NCBI RefSeq assembly: GCF_014270105.1
Contig: NZ_JACNMF010000006.1
Location: forward strand, 62,001 to 126,000
DNA length: 64,000 nt
Source of the DNA: Hyunsoonleella aquatilis
Lineage (GTDB): Bacteria > Bacteroidota > Bacteroidia > Flavobacteriales > Flavobacteriaceae
Reading direction: 5' to 3'
Part shown: piece by piece, positions 1-9,209 of the stretch
Numbering within the stretch: the stretch's first letter is position 1
Layout of the letters: each line of letters begins with the position of its first letter
Program-made: the position numbers and the translations under genes
The notes under the pieces: generated by a model
What the model saw: only the letters and a program-made list of their open reading frames with translations
Database searches by the model: none
What the model was told of the DNA's origin: nothing

Positions 1-300
1 ACCGGAGGAATTGTATCGCCGTTAATTGGTCTGATATTCGATTCGGATTTTAAAGCATTAAGATATAAATTAAAAGACGGTACATTAAACGACGCAGGCG
101 AAATGGTAGGAGAAGTGTTTTTAGAATACGGTACATTTATTACCAACGTAATTGACTTTATTATTGTGGCATTTGTGATGTTCCTAGTGGTAAAAGGTGT
201 TAACAAAATGAAGAAAGAAGAGGAGCCTGCTCCAGAACCGCCAGCAGGACCAACTCAGGAAGAACTATTGATGGAAATCAGAGACGCCTTAAAAAAATAA
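1..300 (+). CDS. mscL: Large-conductance mechanosensitive channel MscL, 5'-truncated by the window edge
   Basis: The reading frame is open from base 1, so the start lies outside the window; 99 residues are visible. The visible part holds the periplasmic loop, the second membrane helix (residues VIDFIIVAFVMFLVVK region) and the charged cytoplasmic C-terminal helix (EEELLMEIRDALKK-like end), preceded by a proline-rich linker. MscL forms a pentameric inner-membrane pore that opens under hypo-osmotic shock. A clear intrinsic terminator follows the stop codon. An internal ATG at 103 is not the real start, because conserved MscL residues continue upstream of it. Confidence 0.93.
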   Translation, partial: TGGIVSPLIGLIFDSDFKALRYKLKDGTLNDAGEMVGEVFLEYGTFITNVIDFIIVAFVMFLVVKGVNKMKKEEEPAPEPPAGPTQEELLMEIRDALKK

Positions 301-339
301 CAAATTGTTAATTAAATAACAGGCTGTTATATGTTGTTA

Positions 340-376
340 AAAAGCCCACACTTCTCAGAAATGTGGGCTTTTTTTA
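340..376 (+). terminator. Intrinsic terminator after mscL
   Basis: A 10-bp perfect stem (AAAGCCCACA with TGTGGGCTTT), a short loop and a run of T residues lie about 40 bases after the mscL stop. The A-run on the left also gives weak bidirectional character. Confidence 0.85.
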
Positions 377-399
377 ATTTTATAATTGGAATTAATACT

Positions 400-407
400 T
401 AGTTTTG
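400..407 (+). promoter_or_regulatory. Bacteroidota -7 box upstream of asd
   Basis: TAGTTTTG matches the Bacteroidota -7 consensus TAnnTTTG exactly and sits 37 bases before the asd start. I see no good -33 TTTG at the usual spacing, so the call rests on the -7 box and the position between a terminator and a start codon. Confidence 0.5.
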
Positions 408-443
408 CACACGCAAATTATTTAAAAACGTAAAAATATACAG

Positions 444-1433
444 ATGAAAGTAGCTGTAGTTGGTGCCACTGGAATGGTAGGGGAAGTGATGTTAAGAGTA
501 CTTGCCGAACGCAATTTTCCCGTTACAGAATTAATCCCTGTAGCGTCTGAGCGCTCGGTAGGCAAAACTATTTCTTATAACGGAAAGGATTATAGCGTAG
601 TTGGTTTGGAAACAGCAGTTTCCATGCAACCAGATATTGCTTTATTCTCCGCTGGCGGAGGCACTTCCTTGGAGTGGGCCCCAAAATTTGCCGAGGTCGG
701 CACCACTGTTGTCGACAATTCCTCAGCATGGCGTATGGATCCCACTAAAAAATTAGTAGTGCCAGAGATTAATGCACAAGAATTGACTAAGGAAGATAAG
801 ATTATTGCAAACCCAAATTGCTCCACTATTCAATTGGTGATGGCCTTAAACCCATTGCACAAAAAATATAAAATGAAGCGTGTTGTGGTTTCAACCTATC
901 AATCCGTTTCAGGTACTGGGGTAAAAGCGGTACGTCAGTTGGAAAATGAAATTGCAGGAGTAGAGGGTGAAATGGCCTATCCATACCCTATCGGACGCAA
1001 TGCGTTACCACATTGTGATGTGTTTGAAGACAACGGTTATACCAAAGAAGAAATGAAATTGGCCAGAGAACCGCAAAAAATTATGAACGACCGAACATTT
1101 TCCGTATCAGCCACTGCGGTAAGAATCCCAACGGCAGGAGGACATTCGGAATCAGTAAATGTGGAGTTTGAAAACGATTTTGATTTAGCTGAAGTACGCC
1201 AATTATTAAGTGCCACCCCCGGTGTTGTGGTGCAGGATGACACGGCCAATAATAGCTACCCAATGCCTATTTTTGCCCACGATAAAGACGAGGTTTTCGT
1301 AGGCCGTATCCGTAGAGATGAAACACAGCCTAATACGTTAAACATGTGGATTGTTGCTGATAATTTACGCAAAGGCGCGGCAACAAATACCATTCAAATT
1401 GCTGAATATCTAGTTGAAAATAATTTAGTGTAA
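444..1433 (+). CDS. asd: Aspartate-semialdehyde dehydrogenase
   Basis: This enzyme reduces aspartyl-4-phosphate to aspartate semialdehyde with NADPH in the shared route to lysine, diaminopimelate, threonine and methionine. The 329-residue length is normal. The N-terminal dinucleotide-binding motif GATGMVG (residues 7-13), the catalytic cysteine in NPNCSTIQ, and the late GGHSESVNVEF segment containing the active-site histidine are all visible. It has its own -7 box upstream and its own terminator downstream, so it is probably a single-gene transcript. Nothing looks damaged. Confidence 0.97.
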   Translation: MKVAVVGATGMVGEVMLRVLAERNFPVTELIPVASERSVGKTISYNGKDYSVVGLETAVSMQPDIALFSAGGGTSLEWAPKFAEVGTTVVDNSSAWRMDPTKKLVVPEINAQELTKEDKIIANPNCSTIQLVMALNPLHKKYKMKRVVVSTYQSVSGTGVKAVRQLENEIAGVEGEMAYPYPIGRNALPHCDVFEDNGYTKEEMKLAREPQKIMNDRTFSVSATAVRIPTAGGHSESVNVEFENDFDLAEVRQLLSATPGVVVQDDTANNSYPMPIFAHDKDEVFVGRIRRDETQPNTLNMWIVADNLRKGAATNTIQIAEYLVENNLV

Positions 1434-1456
1434 ATTAGATTTTAAGAGTGTTAATT

Positions 1457-1490
1457 TAAAACTCCTTCCTGTTTTGGAAGGAGTTTTTTT
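1457..1490 (+). terminator. Intrinsic terminator after asd
   Basis: An AAAACTCCTTCC / GGAAGGAGTTTT stem with a loop of about six bases is followed by a T run. Confidence 0.85.
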
Positions 1491-1575
1491 ATGATTTATA
1501 GGCACTCAAAGGGTATTTTAACGATTAAAAGGGCATTGTCGTCCTAATAATTTCTAATTCACCTTAAGTATATAT

Positions 1576-1583
1576 TAGTTTTG
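1576..1583 (+). promoter_or_regulatory. -7 box upstream of the glycosyltransferase gene
   Basis: TAGTTTTG, an exact TAnnTTTG match, ends 20 bases before the ATG at 1604. No convincing -33 element is visible. Confidence 0.45.
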
Positions 1584-1603
1584 CTTAACCCCAAATTAAA
1601 ACC

Positions 1604-2419
1604 ATGATACCTAAAATAATTCATTTTTGTTGGTTAAGCGGTGACCCATACCCAGAATTGGTAGAGAACTGCATTAGAAGTTGGAAGACCAAACTTCCTG
1701 ATTACGAATTTATGTTGTGGGATACTAATCGTTTTGATATCACTTCCACGATTTGGACCCAACAGGCTTTTGATGCAAAAAAATACGCTTTTGCGGCCGA
1801 TTATATACGGTTGTATGCGCTCTACCATTATGGAGGCATTTATTTGGACACCGATGTTCAAGTATTAAAGTCTTTTGATGATCTTCTCCATCTGCCTTAT
1901 TTCATGGGAAACCAGTTTGATGGATATATGGAAGCAGCTATAATCGGTACTGAAAAACATCAAAAATGGACCATGGACTGTTTAGGCTATTATGCCGATC
2001 GCCCTTTTATTCGAGATGATGGCTCCCAAGACACCATTATATTACCGGCCATTATTGAAAAGCAGATTGAGAAAACCAGGAGTATATACCGGCTTAGCGA
2101 CACCCAAGCCCATAACATTTCGGAGTTGATAGAAGACCAAAATAAATTTTTATTGCTTCCCTCAGGATATTTCAGCCCAAAGGATTTTAAGACGAAAAAA
2201 ATTTCAAAAACAGAAAACACCTATACCGTGCATCACTTTGACAGTGCCTGGCTTTCCAATCTCAACAAACTGCGTTTGTCATTGGAAAGGTTAATTGGTG
2301 ATGATAATGCGGAAAAAATTATTCGGTATACTGGTATACGGAAATTGATTAAAGGTGTGAATTTGGAGCCAAACAAAACTGCCGTAGCTCAAAATCATTT
2401 AGAACATTATCCTTCATAA
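1604..2419 (+). CDS. Glycosyltransferase with DXD sugar-binding region (GT32-like)
   Basis: The N-terminus IPKIIHFCWLSG and the segment HYGGIYLDTDVQ (about residues 75-86, with the DXD metal/nucleotide-sugar motif DTD) are typical of the Gly_transf_sug (Och1/capsule) family, which transfers sugars from nucleotide donors. At 271 residues it is complete, with no signal peptide or membrane helix, so it is probably cytosolic or peripheral to the inner membrane. The same-strand neighbours are an HAD-domain protein of a type found in capsule/O-antigen loci and an ABC ATPase, which suggests surface-polysaccharide work. Donor and acceptor cannot be read from the sequence. Confidence 0.85.
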   Translation: MIPKIIHFCWLSGDPYPELVENCIRSWKTKLPDYEFMLWDTNRFDITSTIWTQQAFDAKKYAFAADYIRLYALYHYGGIYLDTDVQVLKSFDDLLHLPYFMGNQFDGYMEAAIIGTEKHQKWTMDCLGYYADRPFIRDDGSQDTIILPAIIEKQIEKTRSIYRLSDTQAHNISELIEDQNKFLLLPSGYFSPKDFKTKKISKTENTYTVHHFDSAWLSNLNKLRLSLERLIGDDNAEKIIRYTGIRKLIKGVNLEPNKTAVAQNHLEHYPS

Positions 2420-2558
2420 TCTTCCATTTTACTTATTTTTGAAGTGGTTAGCATTTTAACCCAAATTGTAAATACCAATTTATAGGCTTTATCCGCATTT
2501 CGCAACATTTGATTTCAGATTTTCCCAGTAAGGTTATTGGGAATAAAAAAGACAAACC

Positions 2559-4643
2559 ATGAGTCTAACTGCCCTAAAAAAATCCCTTAAAACCAAAACC
2601 CTCAAGACCATATTTACCGACTACTATGACACCATCATCCATAGAACGGTGCACCCCAATTATGCCCTAAGGCTTTGGGCCAAGTTTTTGATTAAGGAAT
2701 GTGGTTTGATAGCTTCTATTGATGAAGTTTATTTCGTTAGAACTTCTTCAAACAAGTACCTCTCTGAAAAGTTTAAGACCGATGTGCTAGAGGTACCATA
2801 TGCCGTTCTTAAAGAAGAAATTTATCGTAGGTTGGTCAATCAAAACATGTTGCAGGTCTATTCAAAATCAGAATTCTTCGAAGTTTTTGAAAAGGCTGAT
2901 TTGAAAGCAGAAACTCAAGTGCAGTACCTCAATGATGGTGTGGTTCAATTGTTGAAAGACTTCAAAGCTAGTGGAGGCAGAGTATATCTGGTTTCGGATT
3001 TTTATGGCTCAAAATCCCTATTTGATAGCTTACTTCTCCATCACGGCATTTTAGAAATTTTTGATGGTGTTTTTAGCTCCGCTGATATGGAGTTGAGTAA
3101 AGCAAATGGCTCTATTTTTGAACCGCTTTTAACCAAACTTTCGCTTCAACCAGAGGAGGTAATGATGATAGGCGACAACAAAGTGAGCGATTATGAAAAT
3201 TCCAAAAAGCACGGACTGCATGCGTTTCAATTGCCTCATGGGAAACATTTAAGGCGTAACAAGCTTAATAATTTTGGCAACGATTTTAGAGCCTTTAAAA
3301 ACACAATTGAGGATATTCATTCCGAATGTACCAAAAGCTCGGTAATGCCTTTTGTGGAATACATTCTTTTCTATCATTTTTTTACGGAGCGTCTATATGA
3401 CAAATGCAAGCGTAATAATGTAAAAAACCTCTTTTTTCTCTCACGGGAAGGTATGTACTTGAAAAAGTTGTTCGATGCCTATCAAGCGCATCATCAATTG
3501 GATGATACACTAGCTATTAAAACACATTACCTCAAAATATCCAGACAGGCATCCATGCAGATTAACCTGAAAGAACTGGAGAAAGAGGAATTTAAATACT
3601 TAAAAGAAAAATACCCTGCCGTGAGCTTGGAGGACTTTTTGTCCTTTTTTAGCTGTCCGGAACCTGATAAAGTAACCATAGCGAAGGAATTAAATGCAGA
3701 TAGCTCAGCGGTTTTGGAGGGCTTTTTTGATTCGGAATTATTTCAAAATCTACTGGCCAACTCATCTTTTAAAAACTTTTATAAAAATCATAGAACTTCC
3801 AACAAAACTAATTTTGAAGCCTATATGAATTCCTTTGGTACGGATTACAAAAAAGAAGGCATCCATTTGGTAGATATTGGCTGGGGTGGCACCATGCAGG
3901 AATCTATTTTTGGGTTTTTGAACGAAGACATTCCCGTTACCGGTTACTATTTGGGTATCCGTGATATTTATAATTTACAGGAAGCAACGAAACGTTCAGG
4001 ATTATTGTTTTCATTGCTACCATATACGGATTACAACGACCACTTGTTGATGGCCAATACCCAATTCTATGAACAGTTTTCGGCTGCAAACCACGGCAGT
4101 GCTCTAGGCTATACCAGTGAAGAAAATGGTTTTGTTTTAGAAAAACACAACCCACAGGAAAAATGGCTTTACGACACCTATATTGAGCAACATCAACAAC
4201 AGATGTTTGAGATTCACTTGGAAATGATAAAACGATTAAGTCCAATTTGTTATAACCAAAACATGGTGCAAAAAACACTGAGTGAATTGGCATTAAAAAC
4301 TGGACTTTTTGTCAATTCCAGAAAGTTAAAATTTGTTCAGGAACTTAACAGCGGATTCTTTCAAAATATTGGAACAAATAAGGTTGGCCTGGAGTACAAA
4401 AAAGAAAAAGGCTCAGGAGTTCTGGGTTACCTAAAAACCTTTATAATGAAGCCGGAAGTGCTGTTTAGATATGTGGTAAAGCTAAAACCAGTACTCTATT
4501 CGAAAAACAAAGTTTTGGCTTTTTTCACACCAGTTTACTTCATTTACCTTTATTATAAGTTCAATAAATTTGTAAGGTACTCGATGCTGAGGCACTCATT
4601 TTTATTGAAATCCAATTATTTTAGAACAGATAAAACACAATAG
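2559..4643 (+). CDS. HAD-superfamily hydrolase fused to a capsule-locus-type C-terminal domain
   Basis: This is a 694-residue protein. Residues about 15-235 form an HAD phosphatase/dehalogenase-like domain: motif I TDYYDTI, motif II LVSDFYGS, and motif IV MIGDNKVSDYENS with the acidic pair. Residues about 260-560 contain LFFLSREGMYLKKLFD and VDIGWGGTMQESI, a pattern I associate with large HAD proteins in O-antigen and capsule loci; its function is unclear. The C-terminus is basic and weakly hydrophobic. It starts 139 bases after the glycosyltransferase and 22 bases before the ABC ATPase, so the three may be co-transcribed. Substrate unknown. The HAD call is firm; the polysaccharide role is inferred from context. 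Confidence 0.75.
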   Translation: MSLTALKKSLKTKTLKTIFTDYYDTIIHRTVHPNYALRLWAKFLIKECGLIASIDEVYFVRTSSNKYLSEKFKTDVLEVPYAVLKEEIYRRLVNQNMLQVYSKSEFFEVFEKADLKAETQVQYLNDGVVQLLKDFKASGGRVYLVSDFYGSKSLFDSLLLHHGILEIFDGVFSSADMELSKANGSIFEPLLTKLSLQPEEVMMIGDNKVSDYENSKKHGLHAFQLPHGKHLRRNKLNNFGNDFRAFKNTIEDIHSECTKSSVMPFVEYILFYHFFTERLYDKCKRNNVKNLFFLSREGMYLKKLFDAYQAHHQLDDTLAIKTHYLKISRQASMQINLKELEKEEFKYLKEKYPAVSLEDFLSFFSCPEPDKVTIAKELNADSSAVLEGFFDSELFQNLLANSSFKNFYKNHRTSNKTNFEAYMNSFGTDYKKEGIHLVDIGWGGTMQESIFGFLNEDIPVTGYYLGIRDIYNLQEATKRSGLLFSLLPYTDYNDHLLMANTQFYEQFSAANHGSALGYTSEENGFVLEKHNPQEKWLYDTYIEQHQQQMFEIHLEMIKRLSPICYNQNMVQKTLSELALKTGLFVNSRKLKFVQELNSGFFQNIGTNKVGLEYKKEKGSGVLGYLKTFIMKPEVLFRYVVKLKPVLYSKNKVLAFFTPVYFIYLYYKFNKFVRYSMLRHSFLLKSNYFRTDKTQ

Positions 4644-4665
4644 TTTTTGAATTCCCAATTGCTCT

Positions 4666-5586
4666 ATGCTTAAAGCGCAAAACATTTCTTTCAAGTATAA
4701 AACGCAATATGTCCTAAAAAAGGTTTCATTTGAAGTGAAGCAAGGCGAGCACTTTTCCATTATTGGCGAAAGCGGTTCGGGGAAAAGTACCCTTTTGAAA
4801 CTTTTGTATGGTACCTATGATTTGAATGAAGGTAAACTGTTTTGGAAAAAGCAACCTATTTTAGGTCCAAAATTCAACTTGATTATTGGTCCCGAATACA
4901 TGAAATATGTAGCACAGGAATTTGATTTAATGCCATTTACAACCGTTTCTGAAAACATAGGTGAGTTTCTGTCCAATTTTTATCCTGAGGAAAAGCAGGA
5001 ACGGATTAAAGAGTTGCTGGAAGTTGTAGAACTAACTTCCGTGGCAAACGTAAAGGTAAAAGAGTTAAGTGGCGGACAGAAACAGCGGGTAGCCTTGGCA
5101 CGAGCGATGGCTAAACAACCTGAAATACTATTGCTGGATGAGCCATTTAGCCACATAGACAACTTTAAAAAACAATCTCTGCGCCACAGTCTCTTCAAAT
5201 ATTTAAAGGATAAAAATATCACATGTGTTGTGGCAACGCATGATAAAGACGATGTGCTTTCTTTTTCAGACCGAATGATTGTTTTGCACGAAGCGAAAAT
5301 TTTGGGCCATGGCACTCCAAAAGACCTTTATGGGAATCCTAATCATCAACTTGTTGCTTCTTTTTTTGGTGAATTCAACGAAATAAATGGGCAACTAGTT
5401 TATGCCAACCAGCTTGAAATTGTTGAAAAATCCAAGCTGAAGGCATCGGTGGTGCAATCCTATTATAAAGGTTCTTATTATTTAGTCGAAGCAGTGTTAG
5501 ATGGGAAATCGGTATTTTTTGAGCACCCTACAGCTATTACATCTAAAGAAAATATTTATTTAGGGATTAAGGCAAATGCTTTATAA
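4666..5586 (+). CDS. ABC transporter ATP-binding protein, single-gene, FbpC/PotA-like
   Basis: A complete ABC nucleotide-binding domain is visible: Walker A GESGSGKST (residues 34-42), signature LSGGQ (134-138), Walker B ILLLDEP (154-160) and the switch histidine in VATHDKDD. About 80 C-terminal residues after the ATPase core resemble a TOBE-type regulatory extension, as in iron or polyamine importers. No permease or binding protein lies next to it, so partner and substrate are unknown. It follows the HAD gene by 22 bases. Its 3' end overlaps the convergent GreA/GreB-like gene by 6 bases. Confidence 0.85.
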   Translation: MLKAQNISFKYKTQYVLKKVSFEVKQGEHFSIIGESGSGKSTLLKLLYGTYDLNEGKLFWKKQPILGPKFNLIIGPEYMKYVAQEFDLMPFTTVSENIGEFLSNFYPEEKQERIKELLEVVELTSVANVKVKELSGGQKQRVALARAMAKQPEILLLDEPFSHIDNFKKQSLRHSLFKYLKDKNITCVVATHDKDDVLSFSDRMIVLHEAKILGHGTPKDLYGNPNHQLVASFFGEFNEINGQLVYANQLEIVEKSKLKASVVQSYYKGSYYLVEAVLDGKSVFFEHPTAITSKENIYLGIKANAL

Positions 5587-6042
5587 TACCATTTGAACCT
5601 TAAACTCCTGCCCTCTAAAAGTAACCCTATCCCCTATGGTTTTCCCAATAAGTAGCTTAGCTATGGGTGTATTGGGAGAAATGGCGTAAAAGGTTTGGGT
5701 TTCAACCATTAATTCACCGGCACTTATCGAGATAAAATAATTATGGATTGAAGTATATACAAGACTTCCAAGGCTAATAGTGCCGGAAGGATTATCTAGA
5801 TTTATTTTGGAAAGAGTGTTTTTAGTTTTTTGAATTTCCGCCAGTTGTTGTCCAGCTTTTTCCCGTTCCAGTTGCATCATGGCACGACCTGTTTCATGTT
5901 TGTCACCTGCTGAACTTTTAGTTTCTGATAACAATGCATTTTGTATTTCCTCAATACTTTTTTGAACCGTTTGCAAACGGTTTTCGATAAAGGCTTCGCA
6001 TTGTTGGTAGAGTTGTTTTTTTATGTTCATTTGGGCATTCAT
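5581..6042 (-). CDS. GreA/GreB-family protein (transcript-cleavage-factor-like)
   Basis: This 153-residue protein has an N-terminal coiled-coil region (about residues 8-75, rich in Q/E/K) and a C-terminal FKBP-like segment with SPNTPIAKLLIGKTIGDRV, the hallmark of GreA/GreB C-terminal domains. Gre factors enter the RNA polymerase secondary channel and stimulate cleavage of backtracked RNA. Homologues in this phylum are, to my recollection, often labelled 3-oxoacyl-ACP synthase by mistake. It is not the canonical GreA; the acidic tip residues need checking before cleavage activity is claimed. Its stop overlaps the convergent ABC gene by 6 bases, and it directly abuts the FAD oxidoreductase upstream, so the two are probably one transcript. 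Confidence 0.75.
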   Translation of the reverse strand: MNAQMNIKKQLYQQCEAFIENRLQTVQKSIEEIQNALLSETKSSAGDKHETGRAMMQLEREKAGQQLAEIQKTKNTLSKINLDNPSGTISLGSLVYTSIHNYFISISAGELMVETQTFYAISPNTPIAKLLIGKTIGDRVTFRGQEFKVQMVL

Positions 6043-7155
6043 CTAAATTAAATCCGCCAATTCTTTTCCTACCAAACTTCCAATGGCAACGCCCATGCCT
6101 CCGAGGCGCACGCCACAATATACGTGATTTGAAATCTGTTTCACTATAGGTTTCTTTTGATTGCCAACACCCATAATACCGGACCAGCGATGTTCGATTT
6201 CGAAATTGGTCTTAGGCAGAATAACAGTTTTTAAAAGGTGCTCCAATTGTTCTTGAATTAAATTAGTTTGTCCAAAATCAGTAGTACTTTCACCTTCAAA
6301 ATCAAGATTTCGACCTCCACCAAATAATATTCTGTTGTCTATATTTCGAAAGTAATAATAGCCTTTATCCAAATGAAATGTGCCTTTAATTTCTAGGTTT
6401 TGGATGGCTTTAGTGATCAGTACTTGCGCTCTGGCAGGGTTGACGTTTTCATCTAGGAGTTGCGATGCAAAACCATTAGTAGCTATCAAAAGTTTGCCAC
6501 AAACGAATTCAAAATCATTAATTTGAAGTTTTATGGCGTCATTGCCCTCCAAAAAGGCTCTAACCTCAACATTGTTAAGTATTTTAATACCTTTGGATTG
6601 TACCTTGTTCAGCAGCGCCTCCATCATTTTGCCCGTATCGATTTGGGCCTCAAATGCATTGTATATGTATTGCGAGCCCACATTGTCAAAGCCAAATATA
6701 TTTTCAATTACAGAAAACACTTTACCCTTAAAAACCGGAAGTAGCATTTTATTTGTACTATCTATTTGTGCCAAATAGCTTTCAAACAAATCTGCATGGG
6801 TATCCAAAAAAAGTTCGTAACCTCCATTTTGCCGATAGTCCAAAGCTTTATCACCTAAAGTATGGCGAAGTAATTGAAGGCCATCAACCCGTTTTTTTAA
6901 GATTTGAACCACTTCCTGCTCTGAGTGTGTTTTTAAGTCTTCTAGAATTTCACTTAAACTACCAAAACAGGCGAAACCCGCATTTTTGGTACTTGCGCCC
7001 TGGGGCAACATCCCCTTTTCAAGAATTAGGATTTTAGATTTGGGATACCTTTGCTGCAGTACCAAAGCACAATTTAATCCGACAATGCCACTTCCAACGA
7101 TACAGAAATCAACATTGGAGAACCACGATTTTATTTCCCAATAGGATAGATGCAT
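6043..7155 (-). CDS. FAD-dependent amine/amino-acid oxidoreductase (DadA/DAO family)
   Basis: This 370-residue flavoprotein has the Rossmann dinucleotide motif GSGIVG (residues 21-26), a downstream acidic residue in ILILEKG that binds the ribose, and late RWSGIMGVG and YCGVRLGGMGVAIGS segments typical of DAO-family FAD sites. Such enzymes oxidise amino acids or secondary amines, passing electrons to oxygen or quinones. No signal peptide is visible. The gene ends exactly where the GreA/GreB-like gene starts, with no spacer. The substrate cannot be inferred. Confidence 0.82.
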   Translation of the reverse strand: MHLSYWEIKSWFSNVDFCIVGSGIVGLNCALVLQQRYPKSKILILEKGMLPQGASTKNAGFACFGSLSEILEDLKTHSEQEVVQILKKRVDGLQLLRHTLGDKALDYRQNGGYELFLDTHADLFESYLAQIDSTNKMLLPVFKGKVFSVIENIFGFDNVGSQYIYNAFEAQIDTGKMMEALLNKVQSKGIKILNNVEVRAFLEGNDAIKLQINDFEFVCGKLLIATNGFASQLLDENVNPARAQVLITKAIQNLEIKGTFHLDKGYYYFRNIDNRILFGGGRNLDFEGESTTDFGQTNLIQEQLEHLLKTVILPKTNFEIEHRWSGIMGVGNQKKPIVKQISNHVYCGVRLGGMGVAIGSLVGKELADLI

Positions 7156-7216
7156 ATTGCTAAGGTAGTATTTTCCTGATCGATTTCGTGGCTTTCAAAT
7201 TTGACCAAATAGAAAT

Positions 7217-7246
7217 AAAAAACTCCGAAAATTATTTCGGAGTCTC
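7217..7246 (-). terminator. Terminator of the rpmF-fabH-accBC block
   Basis: Read on the minus strand, ACTCCGAAA / TTTCGGAGT forms a stem with a short loop, followed by a T run, directly after the accC stop. Confidence 0.8.
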
Positions 7247-7252
7247 AGTAGT

Positions 7253-8605
7253 TTAATCTTCAGCTGGCTTTTGCATTTTGAAGTCTTCCATAAACTTCGT
7301 GGTGTAATTCCCGGCAACGTAATCGGGATGATCCATCAATTGTCTATGGAATGGAATTGTGGTTTTAATACCTTCAATCACAAATTCATCAAGCGCACGC
7401 TTCATTTTACTAATAGCTTCCTCGCGGGTTTGTGCCGTAGTAATCAATTTTGCAATCATGGAGTCGTAGTTTGGCGGAATTGAATATCCGGCATACACGT
7501 GAGTGTCCAGACGAATACCGTGCCCTCCCGGGGCGTGTAATGTGGTAATCATTCCTGGGGATGGCCTAAAATTATTAAACGGATCCTCGGCATTAATTCT
7601 ACACTCTATCGAATGTAAATTTGGTGTGTAGTTTTTACCCGATATTGGCACACCGGCGGCTACTAAAATTTGTTCTCTTATCAAATCAAAATCAATCACC
7701 TGCTCCGTTATAGGATGCTCCACTTGAATACGGGTATTCATTTCCATAAAGTAGAAATTTCGGTGTTTGTCCACCAAAAACTCAACGGTTCCAGCACCTT
7801 CATATTTAATATATTCGGCGGCTTTAACGGCAGCTTCACCCATTTTTTTACGGAGGGCATCGGTCATAAATGGAGACGGCGTTTCCTCGGTCAATTTTTG
7901 GTGGCGTCGTTGTACGGAACAATCTCTTTCGGATAGGTGGCAAGCTTTACCACGGGAATCACCAACTACTTGGATTTCAATATGTCTTGGTTCTTCAATC
8001 AGTTTTTCCATGTACATATCGTCATTCCCAAAAGCAGCTTTACTTTCCTGCCTTGCAGAATCCCAAGCATCTTTCAACTTGTCTTCGGACCAAACGCCAC
8101 GCATCCCTTTTCCTCCTCCTCCGGCACTGGCCTTCAGCATTACGGGATAACCTGTTTCTTTGGCCAATTTTTTACACTCCTCAAAACTCTCAATAACACC
8201 ATCACTTCCAGGAACGCAAGGTACCCCCGCCGCTTTCATCGTGGCTTTGGCATTGGCTTTATCCCCCATTCTGTCGATCATTTCCGCAGAGGCTCCAATA
8301 AATTTGATACCGTGCTCTTCACATATTTTGGAAAATTTCGCATTTTCAGAAAGGAATCCGTAACCCGGATGTATGGCATCGGCATTGGTAATTTCAGCAG
8401 CAGAAATGACATTAGCCATTTTTAAATAAGAATCCGCGCTTGGTGGAGGGCCAATACACACAGCCTCATCGGCAAATTTTACGTGTAAACTTTCCGCATC
8501 AGCCGTGGAATAGACCGCAACGGTCTTTATCCCCATTTCTTTACAGGTTCTAATAACGCGCAAGGCTATTTCACCTCTATTGGCAATCAATATTTTTTTA
8601 AACAT
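7253..8605 (-). CDS. accC: Acetyl-CoA carboxylase biotin carboxylase subunit
   Basis: The enzyme carboxylates the biotin on AccB with ATP and bicarbonate, the first half of malonyl-CoA formation. I chose the ATG at 8605 ([14 protein letters not shown]) rather than the longer frame opening at 8650, because biotin carboxylases begin with that motif and the resulting 450 residues match E. coli AccC (449). The ATP-grasp glycine-rich loop [11 protein letters not shown], the catalytic [10 protein letters not shown] segment and [11 protein letters not shown] are intact. It follows accB by 85 bases in the fabH-accB-accC order typical of the phylum. Confidence 0.97.
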   Translation of the reverse strand: MFKKILIANRGEIALRVIRTCKEMGIKTVAVYSTADAESLHVKFADEAVCIGPPPSADSYLKMANVISAAEITNADAIHPGYGFLSENAKFSKICEEHGIKFIGASAEMIDRMGDKANAKATMKAAGVPCVPGSDGVIESFEECKKLAKETGYPVMLKASAGGGGKGMRGVWSEDKLKDAWDSARQESKAAFGNDDMYMEKLIEEPRHIEIQVVGDSRGKACHLSERDCSVQRRHQKLTEETPSPFMTDALRKKMGEAAVKAAEYIKYEGAGTVEFLVDKHRNFYFMEMNTRIQVEHPITEQVIDFDLIREQILVAAGVPISGKNYTPNLHSIECRINAEDPFNNFRPSPGMITTLHAPGGHGIRLDTHVYAGYSIPPNYDSMIAKLITTAQTREEAISKMKRALDEFVIEGIKTTIPFHRQLMDHPDYVAGNYTTKFMEDFKMQKPAED

Positions 8606-8690
8606 AACTTTTCTAATTAAAAATTTCAATTTCCAAGCTCCAAATTCCAAGAATTGGGTTTTGGGATTTGTGGATTGGAATTTTCAATGG

Positions 8691-9179
8691 TTATGATGGA
8701 TCTACTAAAAATAGCGGTTGGTCAAATTCAACAGGAGAAGAATCGTCCACTAATATCTTAACAACCTTTCCTGAAACTTCGGATTCTATTTCATTGAAAA
8801 GTTTCATGGCCTCAATGATACACAACACATCACCCTCGGCAATGGTCTGTCCTACCTCAACAAAAAGTGGTTTGTCCGGGGATGGCTTTCTATAGAATGT
8901 ACCTATCATTGGGGATTTTATAGTGATGTACTTAGAGTCGTCATCTTTAGCCTCGGCTGCAGGCGCCTCTGCTGCGGGTTTTGCTTGAGCCGCTTCAGCT
9001 GGCGGAGCAACTGCCTGAGGGATTTGTGGTGCCGCAACAGGAGCATATTGCACTGCTGGCGCATCTTGATCCGAACTTGTTTTAATGGTGATTTTTACGT
9101 CTTCCATTTCCAATTTAACCTCGCTTGCTCCCGATTTGGCAACAAACCTGATTAAGTTTTGAATCTCTTTTAAATCCAT
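8691..9179 (-). CDS. accB: Biotin carboxyl carrier protein of acetyl-CoA carboxylase
   Basis: This 162-residue protein begins MDLKEIQNLIRFVAKSG, has an Ala/Pro-rich flexible linker (about residues 40-78) and a C-terminal biotinyl domain with EAMKLFNE, whose lysine carries biotin. It swings carboxybiotin between AccC and the carboxyltransferase. The carboxyltransferase genes are not in this window. It lies between fabH and accC on the same strand with short spacers. Confidence 0.97.
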   Translation of the reverse strand: MDLKEIQNLIRFVAKSGASEVKLEMEDVKITIKTSSDQDAPAVQYAPVAAPQIPQAVAPPAEAAQAKPAAEAPAAEAKDDDSKYITIKSPMIGTFYRKPSPDKPLFVEVGQTIAEGDVLCIIEAMKLFNEIESEVSGKVVKILVDDSSPVEFDQPLFLVDPS

Positions 9180-9209
9180 AATTTAGCTATTAGTTTTAAT
9201 GGTTAGTCT

